Source of the DNA: Clostridiales bacterium
GTDB taxonomy: Bacteria > Bacillota > Clostridia > Oscillospirales > Acutalibacteraceae
Direction: 5' to 3'
DNA: 46,906 bases
Assembly (NCBI GenBank): GCA_019419895.1
Contig: JAHZIE010000014.1
Coordinates: 1 to 46,906 of the forward strand
This document shows, piece by piece, positions 1 to 8,409 of the stretch. The notes beneath the pieces were generated by a model. That model saw only the letters and a program-made list of their open reading frames with translations. It had not been told where the DNA came from and searched no databases. Positions within the stretch are counted from its first letter, which is position 1. Every line of letters starts with the position of its first letter. The translations under genes and the position numbers were made by a program.

Positions 1-28
1 AATAAATCAAAGGCGAATATAAGGATAA

Positions 29-65
29 GAACCCAGGCGGCAGATTTGCCGCCTGGGTTCTTGTT
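29..65 (+). terminator. Rho-independent terminator of a gene upstream of the window
   Basis: A perfect 14-bp stem (29-42 with 47-60) with a four-base GATT loop is followed by TTGTT. It is very GC-rich in an AT-rich setting. It probably ends a transcript that enters from the left of the window. No gene body is visible before it. Confidence 0.75.
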
Positions 66-288
66 GGTGAAGCGCTATGTCCCAGCCAGAATGAGAAATC
101 CGTGGCTTAGCTGAGATAAAAGAATGAGAAGGGAAGCATAAGGAAAATAGGTATGGGAGAGAAGAGGCCAGCACCTCAAAAATACAAATTAGAATTATCC
201 TTTCTTATACTAATATTTATAGACATGAAAAGGAACGGATGTTGTAATGGGGTCATAAAGGACCGAAGATATAAGGAGAGATTGATCA

Positions 289-690
289 GTGAAGCTTGAT
301 GGCGTTGGATTATTTGTTAGGGATATGCCAACAATGGTTCGTTTTTACAGAGACGTATTGGGATTTGAGATTGCAGAGAAAGAAAATGCGGTAAATGTTT
401 ATCTAGTCAAAAATGGGACTCTGTTTATGCTGTATGAACGCAGGAATTTTGAAAAAATGACAGACAAAAAATATGAGTATATCAATGGCCTCAATGGGCA
501 TTTTGAAATTGCTTTATATGTTGACACGTTTCAAGAGGTGGATGAAGAATATGCCAAGGCAATAAAGAAAGGAGCGATACCTGTTTTTGAGCCTACGACA
601 GAGCCATGGGGACAGAGAACCTGCTATATAGCGGATCCAGAGGGGAATTTGATTGAAATTGGATCTTTCAACAGGCCATTTAATCGATAA
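289..690 (+). CDS. VOC-family (glyoxalase/dioxygenase superfamily) protein
   Basis: A 133-residue single-module VOC protein. It shows the two beta-alpha-beta-beta-beta halves: an N-terminal half with LFVRDMPTMVRFYRDVLGF (about 8-26) and a C-terminal half ending in the family signature YIADPEGNLIEIGSF (about 113-127). The first metal-ligand position, often His, is Asp in LDGVGLF, so metal binding of the glyoxalase I type is doubtful. A stand-alone VOC protein may be a lyase, isomerase or antibiotic-binding protein, and the substrate cannot be told. The start is GTG at 289, chosen because AAGGAGAG lies eight bases before it. It stands alone between two hairpins and converges with the minus-strand CNNM gene. 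Confidence 0.85.
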   Translation: MKLDGVGLFVRDMPTMVRFYRDVLGFEIAEKENAVNVYLVKNGTLFMLYERRNFEKMTDKKYEYINGLNGHFEIALYVDTFQEVDEEYAKAIKKGAIPVFEPTTEPWGQRTCYIADPEGNLIEIGSFNRPFNR

Positions 691-899
691 ATTTGTAGGC
701 ATGAAAGACTGTCATTTTTTAAGGCCTTTGCTTTTTTCTATATCAGCGCCTGCTGCCTGTCCCAGCTTTGTTTCCATTAAGCGTCTTGTAAGGAACGCTC
801 TGTGCATAAAAAGGTTCCTATCGGGTCATTTCGCTGTTTCAAGGCTTTGAAAGGCAGCTGTATATCTCCGGGCCCTTCTTTCACAAAATTTTGGACACA
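691..899. other. Gap between VOC gene and terminator, no gene seen
   Basis: About 210 bases without a convincing coding region. Short open frames exist on both strands but lack a good ribosome binding site and recognisable sequence. Confidence 0.5.
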
Positions 900-946
900 A
901 AAACAGGTGGTACATTGCCCTTTTTGGCAGCGTACCACCTGTTTTT
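899..946. terminator. Bidirectional terminator between convergent genes
   Basis: Stem 901-913 pairs with 932-944 (core ACAGGTGGTAC). It is flanked by an A-run on the left and a T-run on the right, so it can stop transcription from both sides. It lies between the plus-strand VOC gene and the minus-strand CNNM gene, which converge here. Confidence 0.8.
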
Positions 947-999
947 ATTATGAAAAAATTTTTAAACCGGTAAAGAGGATATTTTGAAACAAACGAGGC

Positions 1000-2274
1000 T
1001 CAGTCCTCCCTTTTTTCATCTCCAGAGGATTCATCCGGTCTTGGAGTTACTTTGACCTCGATTCCCAAAACCCTGCGCATATCAGTTGTGGTGACAGTAA
1101 TATCCAGGTTCTCATAAGTAAAATGATCGCCTACAGAGGGGATCTTTCCCAGAGTTTGAACAACCCAGCCGCTGACAGTAGCGCAGTCGAATTCTTCATC
1201 AATATGGAAAAGCTCCAGCATATCTTCCAAATCTGCACTGCACAGGATTCGGTAGGTGTTTTCACCTGTTTTTTGAAAGTCCTCGATTACCTCATCGTGT
1301 TCATCCCAGATATCTCCTACCAGCTCCTCAAGAATGTCCTCCATTGTAATAATACCCACAGTTCCACCGAATTCGTCAACAACAATTGCCATATGGGTTT
1401 TGTTGCTTTGCAGCAACCGGAGAAGATTGGAAATTTTTGTATTTTCTGTGGTATAGGCCACCTCCGAAACAGCTGATTCAATGGAAGTAAAACCTTCCGC
1501 CCTGCATTTATGGAATCCTTTTTCATGAATGACGCCGACAATGTGGTCAATGGTGCCTTTATAAATAGGGAGACGGGAAAAACCGCTTTCCCTAAATACC
1601 CTGGCGATTTCCTCCATGGAATCGGTGAGCTCGACCGCCTCAATATCAACCCGCGGGGTCAGAATGTCTGAGGCGTCCACATCATTGAACTCAATGGCCG
1701 CGCGAATCAATTTCCCCTCATGCTCGTCGATGCCGCCCTCATTCTGCGCCTCGTCCACAAAGGTGATGAGCTCATCCTCCGTAATTTGTTTGGAATCGTT
1801 CACCTTGAACAGTTTGGAAAGCAGCTTTTTCCACTGTTTAAAAATAAATGTCAGCGGGCATAAAATTACCATAAAAAAGCGCAGGATGGGAGTGGCAAAG
1901 ATGGCGAATTTTTCGGGGTTTTCCTTGGCGAGGCTTTTGGGCGTGATTTCACCAAAAATAAGAACCACAATGGTAATGACGATTGTAGATATGGTGACTC
2001 CGTTCTGAGCGAAAAAGATGGTGAACAAAATGGTTCCCAAGGAGGCCATGGTAATATTGACGATATTATTGCCGATCAAAAGGGTAGAAAGGATTTCATC
2101 AAAGCGTTCTGACAGCCTTAGGGTATGCTCGGCGCGTTTGTTGCCCGAGGACGCCATATTTTTGAGCCGGATTTTGTTCAGGCTGGAAAATGCAGTTTCT
2201 GTGGAAGAGAAAAAGGCGGAAAACAAGACCAGGATAAGAATACAAATAATTAAGATAATACTGTGGCTTTCCAT
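1000..2274 (-). CDS. CNNM/CorC (HlyC-like) transporter, first of a tandem pair
   Basis: A 424-residue membrane protein of the CNNM-CBS-CorC_HlyC family, often annotated as hemolysin family protein and linked to Mg2+/Co2+ or Na+ export. In order: a DUF21/CNNM membrane domain (about 1-185) with FSSTETAFSSLNKIRL after the first helix and FGEITPKSLAKENPEKFA further on; a CBS pair (about 205-330) with ILTPRVDIEAV and AIVVDEFGGTVGIITMEDILEELVGDI; and a C-terminal CorC transporter-associated domain (about 345-415). The length is normal for the family. It follows the related gene 2338-3789 on the same strand after 63 bases, so the two are probably co-transcribed. The transported ion is not evident from sequence. 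Confidence 0.9.
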   Translation of the reverse strand: MESHSIILIICILILVLFSAFFSSTETAFSSLNKIRLKNMASSGNKRAEHTLRLSERFDEILSTLLIGNNIVNITMASLGTILFTIFFAQNGVTISTIVITIVVLIFGEITPKSLAKENPEKFAIFATPILRFFMVILCPLTFIFKQWKKLLSKLFKVNDSKQITEDELITFVDEAQNEGGIDEHEGKLIRAAIEFNDVDASDILTPRVDIEAVELTDSMEEIARVFRESGFSRLPIYKGTIDHIVGVIHEKGFHKCRAEGFTSIESAVSEVAYTTENTKISNLLRLLQSNKTHMAIVVDEFGGTVGIITMEDILEELVGDIWDEHDEVIEDFQKTGENTYRILCSADLEDMLELFHIDEEFDCATVSGWVVQTLGKIPSVGDHFTYENLDITVTTTDMRRVLGIEVKVTPRPDESSGDEKRED

Positions 2275-2337
2275 AAAAGGAAAATCACTCCTTTAAAATA
2301 TTAATAAGGGACAATTCCTGCTGTCGCAGGAGTTGGA

Positions 2338-3789
2338 TTATTTTTCTTTTTTGCTGCTGGATTTAGCGTCGGAAGCGTCGGCGGGCTCCGGCTTCTCTTC
2401 TTGCGCGACAGGAGGGGTTAATTCCACAAGAATTTTAGAGATTCTTTGATCCTCAACCTCCAAAACGGTAAAGGTGGCGTTTCCTTCTTCGACAACAGGA
2501 TGGGTATGATCCTCCGGAATATAACCCAGCATATCGACAATCATGCCGGCAATGGTGTCGTAATCTCCTTCGGGCAGTTCAAACCCGATCAGCTCAGAAA
2601 TTTCATCCAGGGCGGTGGCGCCGTCTACAGTAAAGGAATTTTCGCTCACCTGCGAAATTTCCTCTTCCTCATGGTCGTATTCGTCCTGAATGTTGCCTAC
2701 AATGGATTCCAGCAAATCTTCCATTGTGATAATACCGGCCGTGCCGCCGTATTCATCACACACGACAGCCATCTGTATTTTTTTCTCCGTCATTTCCGCA
2801 AACAAATCCCGGCATTTTTTCATTTCAGGAATAAAATAGGCCGGACGCATCAGCTCGGAAAGGGAAACCGATTCGGTGTCAGGATGGCCTACATATTTGA
2901 GCAAATCTTTTACATAAATGATGCCGAGGATATTGTCAATATCCTCATGATATAAGGGGATTCTGGAGTAACCTTCCTCCAAGGCAATTTTTATAACATC
3001 ATGCACGTTCTTGTCATCCTCAACGGCAGTGACATCTGTGCGATGGGTCATGATTTCGCTGGCTTCCTTGTCATCAAAGTCGAAGATATTGGTGATCATA
3101 TCCTTGGCTCCCTCTTCGATGACACCCTTTTCTTCTCCGGCATCCACCATCATAAGGATTTCCTCAGCGGTAACTGCTTCTTCAGCGGCATTGGGATCAA
3201 AACCGAGCAGGCGTAGAACGCCGTTGGTGGAAAAGGAGAGAAAACGAATAAAAGGACTGAAAATTTTTGAGACAGCGCTCAGGATCCCAACCGCCTTGAA
3301 CGAAAGCTCTTCCGCTTTCTGCATGGCGATTTTTTTGGGAACCAGTTCACCGAATACAAGAGAGAAATAGGACAGAATCAGGGTGATGAGCACAGTGGAA
3401 ATTGTCTCGACAGTACTGACTGGAAGAGGGAGAAAGGTAAGCTTCTGCGCCAAAAGGGAGGAGAAGCTCTGGGACGCCGATGCGGAAGAAAGAAATCCGG
3501 CCAGGGTGACTCCCACTTGAATAGTGGCAAGAAACTTGCTGGAATTCTGGACAAGCTTATACAGCTTGGCGGCCCGTTTATGGCCTTCTTCCGCCATCCT
3601 CTTGAGTTTGTTGTCGTTCAGACTGATAACGGCAATTTCCGAGGCTGCGAAAAAAGCGTTGATTAAAATAAGGATGACCAATACAAGCAGTTGCAGAACA
3701 ATATTTCCCGCTGAAGCGGCTGCGGGATCGCCAGCGGCAGCTCCGTTGAGGAGCGTGAATAAGTGGGGGCCTTCTGGTTCTGGAGGCAT
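2338..3789 (-). CDS. CNNM/CorC (HlyC-like) transporter, second of a tandem pair
   Basis: A 483-residue paralogue of the downstream gene with the same domain order: a non-conserved N-terminal leader of about 28 residues, a CNNM membrane domain (about 28-215; FFAASEIAVISLNDNKLKRM, FGELVPKKIAMQKAEE), a CBS pair (about 235-355; IMTHRTDVTAVEDD, AVVCDEYGGTAGIITMEDLLESIVGNI), a CorC domain (about 365-450), and a charged Ser/Lys/Glu tail that looks cytosolic and disordered. The ATG at 3789 is preceded by AAAGGAG at a suitable distance. It is the first gene of a two-gene minus-strand unit and diverges from nifJ. The pair could form a heteromeric or substrate-split transporter, which is inference. Confidence 0.9.
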   Translation of the reverse strand: MPPEPEGPHLFTLLNGAAAGDPAAASAGNIVLQLLVLVILILINAFFAASEIAVISLNDNKLKRMAEEGHKRAAKLYKLVQNSSKFLATIQVGVTLAGFLSSASASQSFSSLLAQKLTFLPLPVSTVETISTVLITLILSYFSLVFGELVPKKIAMQKAEELSFKAVGILSAVSKIFSPFIRFLSFSTNGVLRLLGFDPNAAEEAVTAEEILMMVDAGEEKGVIEEGAKDMITNIFDFDDKEASEIMTHRTDVTAVEDDKNVHDVIKIALEEGYSRIPLYHEDIDNILGIIYVKDLLKYVGHPDTESVSLSELMRPAYFIPEMKKCRDLFAEMTEKKIQMAVVCDEYGGTAGIITMEDLLESIVGNIQDEYDHEEEEISQVSENSFTVDGATALDEISELIGFELPEGDYDTIAGMIVDMLGYIPEDHTHPVVEEGNATFTVLEVEDQRISKILVELTPPVAQEEKPEPADASDAKSSSKKEK

Positions 3790-4093
3790 AGAGGTTTAAC
3801 TCCTTTCAAAATCAGCAAAAAATTTTCTATAAACCATTGCAAATTTATAGATTTACTATTAATAATAATAAATTTATTTTCACTTGTCAAATGACAGAAT
3901 CCAGCGAAAATAAGTTGAATCCGGCGGATAGGCAAGGGATAAAACTTTATTGAAACACTAAGATAAATTTTGAAATCAAATCTTGCCAGGCGGGGAGAAT
4001 GAGGGAAATAAAGGAATTTTTACATGCTTGCAACATAAACAAAAATATAAAAAAAATAATGAAATTTTGTTAGATCCTTTACGGCGTTACCGC

Positions 4094-4122
4094 TTTACAG
4101 AAGGATAGAAAAATGTTAAAAT
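4094..4122 (+). promoter_or_regulatory. Sigma-A type promoter of nifJ
   Basis: TTTACA (4094-4099), a 17-base spacer and TAAAAT (4117-4122) match the housekeeping consensus closely. The predicted start near 4129 leaves a leader of about 60 bases before the ATG at 4191. Confidence 0.65.
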
Positions 4123-4130
4123 CATACATA

Positions 4131-4156
4131 TGGTATATTCTATTTTCAGAATACCA
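4131..4156 (+). promoter_or_regulatory. 5' hairpin or operator at the nifJ transcript start
   Basis: TGGTATATTCT pairs with AGAATACCA apart from a two-base bulge, around a short loop. It starts within a few bases of the predicted transcription start. It could be a stabilising 5' hairpin in the mRNA or a DNA operator. Sequence alone does not decide. Confidence 0.4.
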
Positions 4157-4190
4157 CTAGGAAAGATTATCCTTAAAGGAGGACATATTC

Positions 4191-7100
4191 ATGGCAAGAA
4201 AAATGAAAACCATGGATGGTAACAGCGCAACCGCGCATGTATCCTATGCGTTTACTGATGTCGCTGCTATCTATCCGATTACCCCTTCTTCCGTCATGGC
4301 GGATGAAACTGACAAATATGCTGCCAGCGGAGTGAAAAACCTGTTTGGACGCCAGGTTAAGGTGACGGAAATGCAGTCGGAAGGCGGCGCCGCCGGCGCG
4401 GTGCACGGCTCTTTGGCCGCCGGTGCCCTGACCACTACTTACACAGCTTCCCAGGGCCTGCTGTTGATGATCCCCAATATGTATAAAATGGCCGGCGAGC
4501 TGCTGCCCAGTGTTATCCATGTTTCCGCGCGCTGCTTGGCCAGCCACGCCCTGAACATTTTTGGCGATCATTCTGATATTTATGCCTGCCGCCAGACTGG
4601 TTATGCAATGCTTTGCTCCAACAGCCCCCAAGAATGTATGGATTTGGGTGCCGTGGCACATCTTTCCGCAATTAAAGGGCGTGTGCCTTTCCTGCATTTC
4701 TTTGATGGTTTCCGCACTTCCCATGAAATTCAGAAAATTGAGACATGGGATTACGCTGATTTGGCAGAGATGCTTGATTGGGACGCGGTTGACGCTTTCC
4801 GCCGCCATGCGCTGAATCCGGAGCACCCGGTTACCCGCGGTACCGCCCAGAATGGTGATATCTTCTTCCAGGCGCGTGAAGCCTGCAATAAATATTATGA
4901 CGCTGTTCCTGAAATTGTTGTTGACTACATGAATAAGGTCAATGAAAAGATCGGAACTGATTACAAGCCCTTCAATTATTATGGTGCTCCCGACGCTGAA
5001 AAAGTCATCATTGCAATGGGCTCTGTCTGCGACGCCGCCGAGGAAGTTGTCGACTACATGACCGCCGCGGGCGAAAAGGTGGGTCTGGTCAAGGTTCACC
5101 TCTACCGTCCTTTTGTCGCAAAGTATCTGCTGGATGTGATTCCGGCAACTGTGAAGAAGTTTGCGGTTCTCGACAGGACCAAGGAGCCCGGCTCCATCGG
5201 CGAACCTCTGTATCTCGATGTTCTGGCCGCTCTGCAGGGTTCCGCTTTTGCCGGCGCTCCTGTGTTCACCGGACGTTATGGCCTTGGCTCCAAGGACACC
5301 ACTCCCGCCCAGATTATCGCTGTTTACCGTAATATGGATGATGCCAACGGCAAGAAACGCTTCACCATTGGTATTGAGGATGATGTTACAAACCTGTCCC
5401 TGAAGGAGACAGAGGATCCAGATACCACGCCTGCCGGCACCACCTCCTGTAAGTTCTGGGGACTCGGTTCCGACGGTACTGTCGGCGCTAACAAAAACTC
5501 CATTAAAATTATCGGTGACCATACTGATATGTACGCCCAGGGCTACTTCCAGTATGACTCTAAAAAGTCTGGTGGTGTTACCATTTCCCACCTGCGTTTT
5601 GGACCTAAGCCGATCAAGTCTACCTATTATGTAAAGAAGGCTGACTTTGTCGCATGTCATAACCTTTCTTACATTGATAAGTACGATATTGTTGAGGATT
5701 TGAAAAAGGGCGGCACCTTCCTGCTGAACTGTGGTTGGGATGCGGAAGAGCTTGATAAGAGACTGCCCGGCAAGGTGAAGAAATTCATCGCTGATAATGA
5801 CATTAAATTCTATATTATCGATGGTGTTAAGATCGGTAAAGAGCTCGGTTTGGGCACCCGCATCAACACCATTCTGCAGGCTGCCTTCTTCAAGCTTTCC
5901 GCTATCATTCCCACCGATGACGCTGTGGAATATATGAAGGCTGCGGCGAAGAAGTCTTATGGCAAGAAGGGCGATGCCATTGTTCAGATGAACTATAACG
6001 CAATCGACCGCGGTATTGCCGATGTTGTTAAGGTTGATGTTCCGGCTTCCTGGAAGGATGCTGCTGATGATACTGTTGCTCATGTTGCTACTGGCAGCAG
6101 GAAAGAGCTTGTGGACTATGTCAACAACATCCAGAATCCTGTAAATGCCCAGAGGGGCGACTCCCTGCCGGTTTCCGCTTTTGTGAAGGATGCGGACGGC
6201 ACCTTCCCCAACGGTTCTTCCGCTTATGAGAAGCGTGGTATTGCCGTTGATGTTCCTGAATGGGATCCAACCAAATGTATCCAGTGTAACTTCTGCTCCT
6301 ATGTCTGCCCCCATGCGGTTATTCGTCCCATCGCTATGACTGCGGAGGAATTGGCTGCTGCGCCTGAGGCTACTAAGTCCAAAGATATGACCGGTGTTCC
6401 CGGCATGAAGTTTGCCATGACCATTTCTACTCTGGACTGCACAGGCTGCGGTTCCTGCGCGTCCGTTTGTCCGGCGAAGGAAAAGGCTTTGGTAATGAAG
6501 CCGATCGACAGCCAGATGGCTCAGCAGGAAGTGTTCAACTATGGTCAGACCCTGCCTGAGAAGGAGGAGGTTGCCGCTAAGTTCAAACCCGATACTGTCA
6601 AGGGCAGCCAGTTCAAACAGCCGTTGCTCGAGTTCTCCGGCGCATGCGCAGGCTGCGGCGAGACTCCTTACGCCAAGCTGATGACCCAGCTGTATGGCGA
6701 CAGAATGTACATTGCCAATGCGACCGGATGTTCTTCCATTTGGGGAGCTTCCGCTCCGTCCACTCCCTACACTGTCAATAAGAAGGGGTATGGACCGGCT
6801 TGGGCAAACTCCCTCTTTGAGGATAATGCCGAGTATGGTTTGGGTATGACCCTGGCACAGAACGCAATCCGCGGCAGACTGGCCGAGTATGTGGAGAAGA
6901 TTGCCGCTGCTACCGACAGTGCTGATTTGAAAGCGGCCTGTGAGAATTATCTTGCAACCGCTTCTGACAGCGGGGCTAACCGCGGTGCGGCTGATGCTTT
7001 GATTGCGGAGTTGGAGAAGGTTGCGGACTGCGATTGTGAAGTTGGACAGCTCGCTAAGAAAACCTTGGCTGACAAGGACTATCTGGCGAAGAAATCCATG

Positions 7101-7760
7101 TGGATCCTTGGTGGCGACGGCTGGGCCTATGATATCGGCTTTGGCGGATTGGATCATGTGCTTGCATCCGGCGAGAACGTCAATGTTCTGGTATTTGATA
7201 CTGAGGTTTACTCCAACACCGGCGGTCAGGCTTCCAAGGCAACACCTATCGGATCTGTCGCTCAGTTTGCCGCAACCGGTAAGGGTGTGAAGAAAAAGGA
7301 TTTGGCTGCCATCGCGATGAGCTATGGTTATGTCTATGTTGCTCAGATCGCAATGGGTGCGGATCGCAACCAGTGCATCAAGGCCTTTAATGAGGCGGAG
7401 GCTTACAATGGACCTTCCCTGATTATTGCTTATGCGCCGTGCATCAATCATGGTATTAAGGGCGGCATGGGAATCTCCCAGTTGGAGGAAGACAGGGCGG
7501 TTAAGGCCGGTTATTGGCATCTGTTCCGCTTCAATCCCATGCTGGCTGAAGAAGGAAAGAATCCCTTCTCTCTGGACAGCAAGGCTCCGACAGCAAGCTA
7601 CCGCGACTTTATCATGAATGAAGTCCGCTACAATTCTTTGACGCGTGCGTTCCCGGAGCGTGCGGAGAAGCTCTTTGCCATCGCTGAAAAGACGGCTGCT
7701 GACAAGTATAATCACTTGGTGGAATTGAAAGAGCTTTATAAGGAAGAAGACGAAAAATAA
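4191..7760 (+). CDS. nifJ: Pyruvate:ferredoxin (flavodoxin) oxidoreductase
   Basis: Oxidises pyruvate and CoA to acetyl-CoA and CO2 with reduction of ferredoxin, the central step of clostridial fermentation in the cytosol. At 1189 residues it is a full-length homodimeric PFOR with all domains fused. In order: N-terminal pyrimidine-binding domain (YPITPSSVMAD, about 27-37), the gamma domain, an 8Fe ferredoxin domain with two CxxCxxCxxxC clusters (about 696-707 and 749-760), a further cluster motif CAGCGETPY (about 818) and the TPP domain with GGDGWAYDIGFGGLDHV (about 974) and VYSNTGGQASKATP. AAAGGAGG precedes the ATG. Its codons almost avoid TTA, CTA and TCA, which leaves a spurious 1180-codon open frame on the opposite strand and suggests very high expression. 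It is monocistronic, with its own promoter and terminator. Confidence 0.98.
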   Translation: MARKMKTMDGNSATAHVSYAFTDVAAIYPITPSSVMADETDKYAASGVKNLFGRQVKVTEMQSEGGAAGAVHGSLAAGALTTTYTASQGLLLMIPNMYKMAGELLPSVIHVSARCLASHALNIFGDHSDIYACRQTGYAMLCSNSPQECMDLGAVAHLSAIKGRVPFLHFFDGFRTSHEIQKIETWDYADLAEMLDWDAVDAFRRHALNPEHPVTRGTAQNGDIFFQAREACNKYYDAVPEIVVDYMNKVNEKIGTDYKPFNYYGAPDAEKVIIAMGSVCDAAEEVVDYMTAAGEKVGLVKVHLYRPFVAKYLLDVIPATVKKFAVLDRTKEPGSIGEPLYLDVLAALQGSAFAGAPVFTGRYGLGSKDTTPAQIIAVYRNMDDANGKKRFTIGIEDDVTNLSLKETEDPDTTPAGTTSCKFWGLGSDGTVGANKNSIKIIGDHTDMYAQGYFQYDSKKSGGVTISHLRFGPKPIKSTYYVKKADFVACHNLSYIDKYDIVEDLKKGGTFLLNCGWDAEELDKRLPGKVKKFIADNDIKFYIIDGVKIGKELGLGTRINTILQAAFFKLSAIIPTDDAVEYMKAAAKKSYGKKGDAIVQMNYNAIDRGIADVVKVDVPASWKDAADDTVAHVATGSRKELVDYVNNIQNPVNAQRGDSLPVSAFVKDADGTFPNGSSAYEKRGIAVDVPEWDPTKCIQCNFCSYVCPHAVIRPIAMTAEELAAAPEATKSKDMTGVPGMKFAMTISTLDCTGCGSCASVCPAKEKALVMKPIDSQMAQQEVFNYGQTLPEKEEVAAKFKPDTVKGSQFKQPLLEFSGACAGCGETPYAKLMTQLYGDRMYIANATGCSSIWGASAPSTPYTVNKKGYGPAWANSLFEDNAEYGLGMTLAQNAIRGRLAEYVEKIAAATDSADLKAACENYLATASDSGANRGAADALIAELEKVADCDCEVGQLAKKTLADKDYLAKKSMWILGGDGWAYDIGFGGLDHVLASGENVNVLVFDTEVYSNTGGQASKATPIGSVAQFAATGKGVKKKDLAAIAMSYGYVYVAQIAMGADRNQCIKAFNEAEAYNGPSLIIAYAPCINHGIKGGMGISQLEEDRAVKAGYWHLFRFNPMLAEEGKNPFSLDSKAPTASYRDFIMNEVRYNSLTRAFPERAEKLFAIAEKTAADKYNHLVELKELYKEEDEK

Positions 7761-7771
7761 GTCTTTTTAGG

Positions 7772-7808
7772 ATTTGCCCCACGCGAAAATGCGTGGGGCA
7801 AATTTTTA
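7772..7808 (+). terminator. nifJ terminator
   Basis: Stem 7772-7784 pairs perfectly with 7791-7803 (core TTTGCCCCACGC) around a six-base loop and is followed by a T-run. It sits 11 bases after the nifJ stop. Confidence 0.9.
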
Positions 7809-7875
7809 TGTTGTAAATATATGTTTTTGCCGGATCATTGAAACAGAATGGCGAAAACGGAAAAGCGCCCCCGCA

Positions 7876-7904
7876 TTGACAAAATGGATCAAAGCGATTA
7901 TAAT
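7876..7904 (+). promoter_or_regulatory. Perfect consensus promoter of the fatty-acid operon
   Basis: TTGACA (7876-7881), exactly 17 bases, then TATAAT (7899-7904): a full match to the housekeeping sigma consensus. The predicted start is near 7911. A promoter this strong is usually held in check, and a palindrome overlaps its -10 box and start site. Confidence 0.85.
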
Positions 7905-7921
7905 TAGTTTGATAATCTAAT
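7903..7921 (+). promoter_or_regulatory. Candidate FabT-like operator overlapping the fab promoter
   Basis: The 19-base ATTAGTTTGATAATCTAAT is an imperfect palindrome (14 of 19 positions match its reverse complement). It contains TTTGATAATC, close to the TTTGATTATC core I recall for streptococcal FabT boxes. It covers the end of the -10 box and the predicted start. The first gene of the operon encodes a MarR-family protein, so autorepression in response to acyl-ACP is the natural model (inference). Confidence 0.6.
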
Positions 7922-7939
7922 CATTAGGAGAGTGTACCC

Positions 7940-8401
7940 ATGGATGAATATGCGGTTCAATTTAATGCGGTGCTGGTGGATACCTACCGTTCCGTTCTCC
8001 GTGTAGAAGAACGTACGCTCAGGAGCATACAGAATATCAATCTTTCTATCAGCGAAATGCACATGCTGGAGGTTGTTGGAAAAAATAAGGAAATGGGGGC
8101 TAAAATAGGAGAAATCGCCAGGGAATTGGGAATTACCATGCCTTCGGTGACAGTTGGAATCAATAAACTGATGAAAAAGGGCTATGTCCAAAAAGTGAAA
8201 AGCAGCGGAGATGGAAGAATGGTCTATGTAACGCTGACTCGTCTGGGAAAAAAGATGGATTCGGTCCACAGGCATTTTCATGAACAGATGGTACACAGCG
8301 TGGTTAAGGATTTTACCAATGAAGAGAAAGTGACGTTACTGCGTGGAATAAAAAAACTCAATAGCTATCTCAAACAAAAAATAGCTGAAATGGAGGCCTG
8401 A
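7940..8401 (+). CDS. MarR-family regulator, probable FabT-like repressor of fatty-acid synthesis
   Basis: A 153-residue MarR-type winged-helix DNA-binding protein. The core (about 45-110) has NLSISEMHMLEVVG, IGEIARELGITMPSVTVGINKLMKKGYVQKVKSSGDGRMVYVTLT, the recognition helix and the beta wing, followed by a C-terminal dimerisation helix. It is the first gene of the fab operon, directly before fabH, the position held by fabT in streptococci and related clostridial clusters. The ATG at 7940 has AGGAGAG upstream. It probably binds the palindrome at 7903-7921. The gene symbol is withheld because FabT identity rests on position and box similarity rather than on specific residues. Confidence 0.88.
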   Translation: MDEYAVQFNAVLVDTYRSVLRVEERTLRSIQNINLSISEMHMLEVVGKNKEMGAKIGEIARELGITMPSVTVGINKLMKKGYVQKVKSSGDGRMVYVTLTRLGKKMDSVHRHFHEQMVHSVVKDFTNEEKVTLLRGIKKLNSYLKQKIAEMEA

Positions 8402-8409
8402 GTAGACAG

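Larger units (their letters stand above)
3790..4190. other. AT-rich divergent control region, CNNM pair and nifJ
   Basis: About 400 bases of very AT-rich DNA with no gene. It holds the nifJ promoter and 5' hairpin (listed separately) and must hold the minus-strand promoter for the CNNM pair, which I could not place with confidence. Confidence 0.6.

Noticed and set aside
653..987. Short overlapping plus-strand frames after the VOC gene
   Set aside because: They cross the terminator region, have no SD and contain no recognisable sequence.
4173..7715. 1180-codon open frame on the minus strand
   Set aside because: It is in exact codon register opposite nifJ and arises from avoidance of TTA, CTA and TCA codons. 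Its translation has no recognisable domain and no ribosome binding site was identified.
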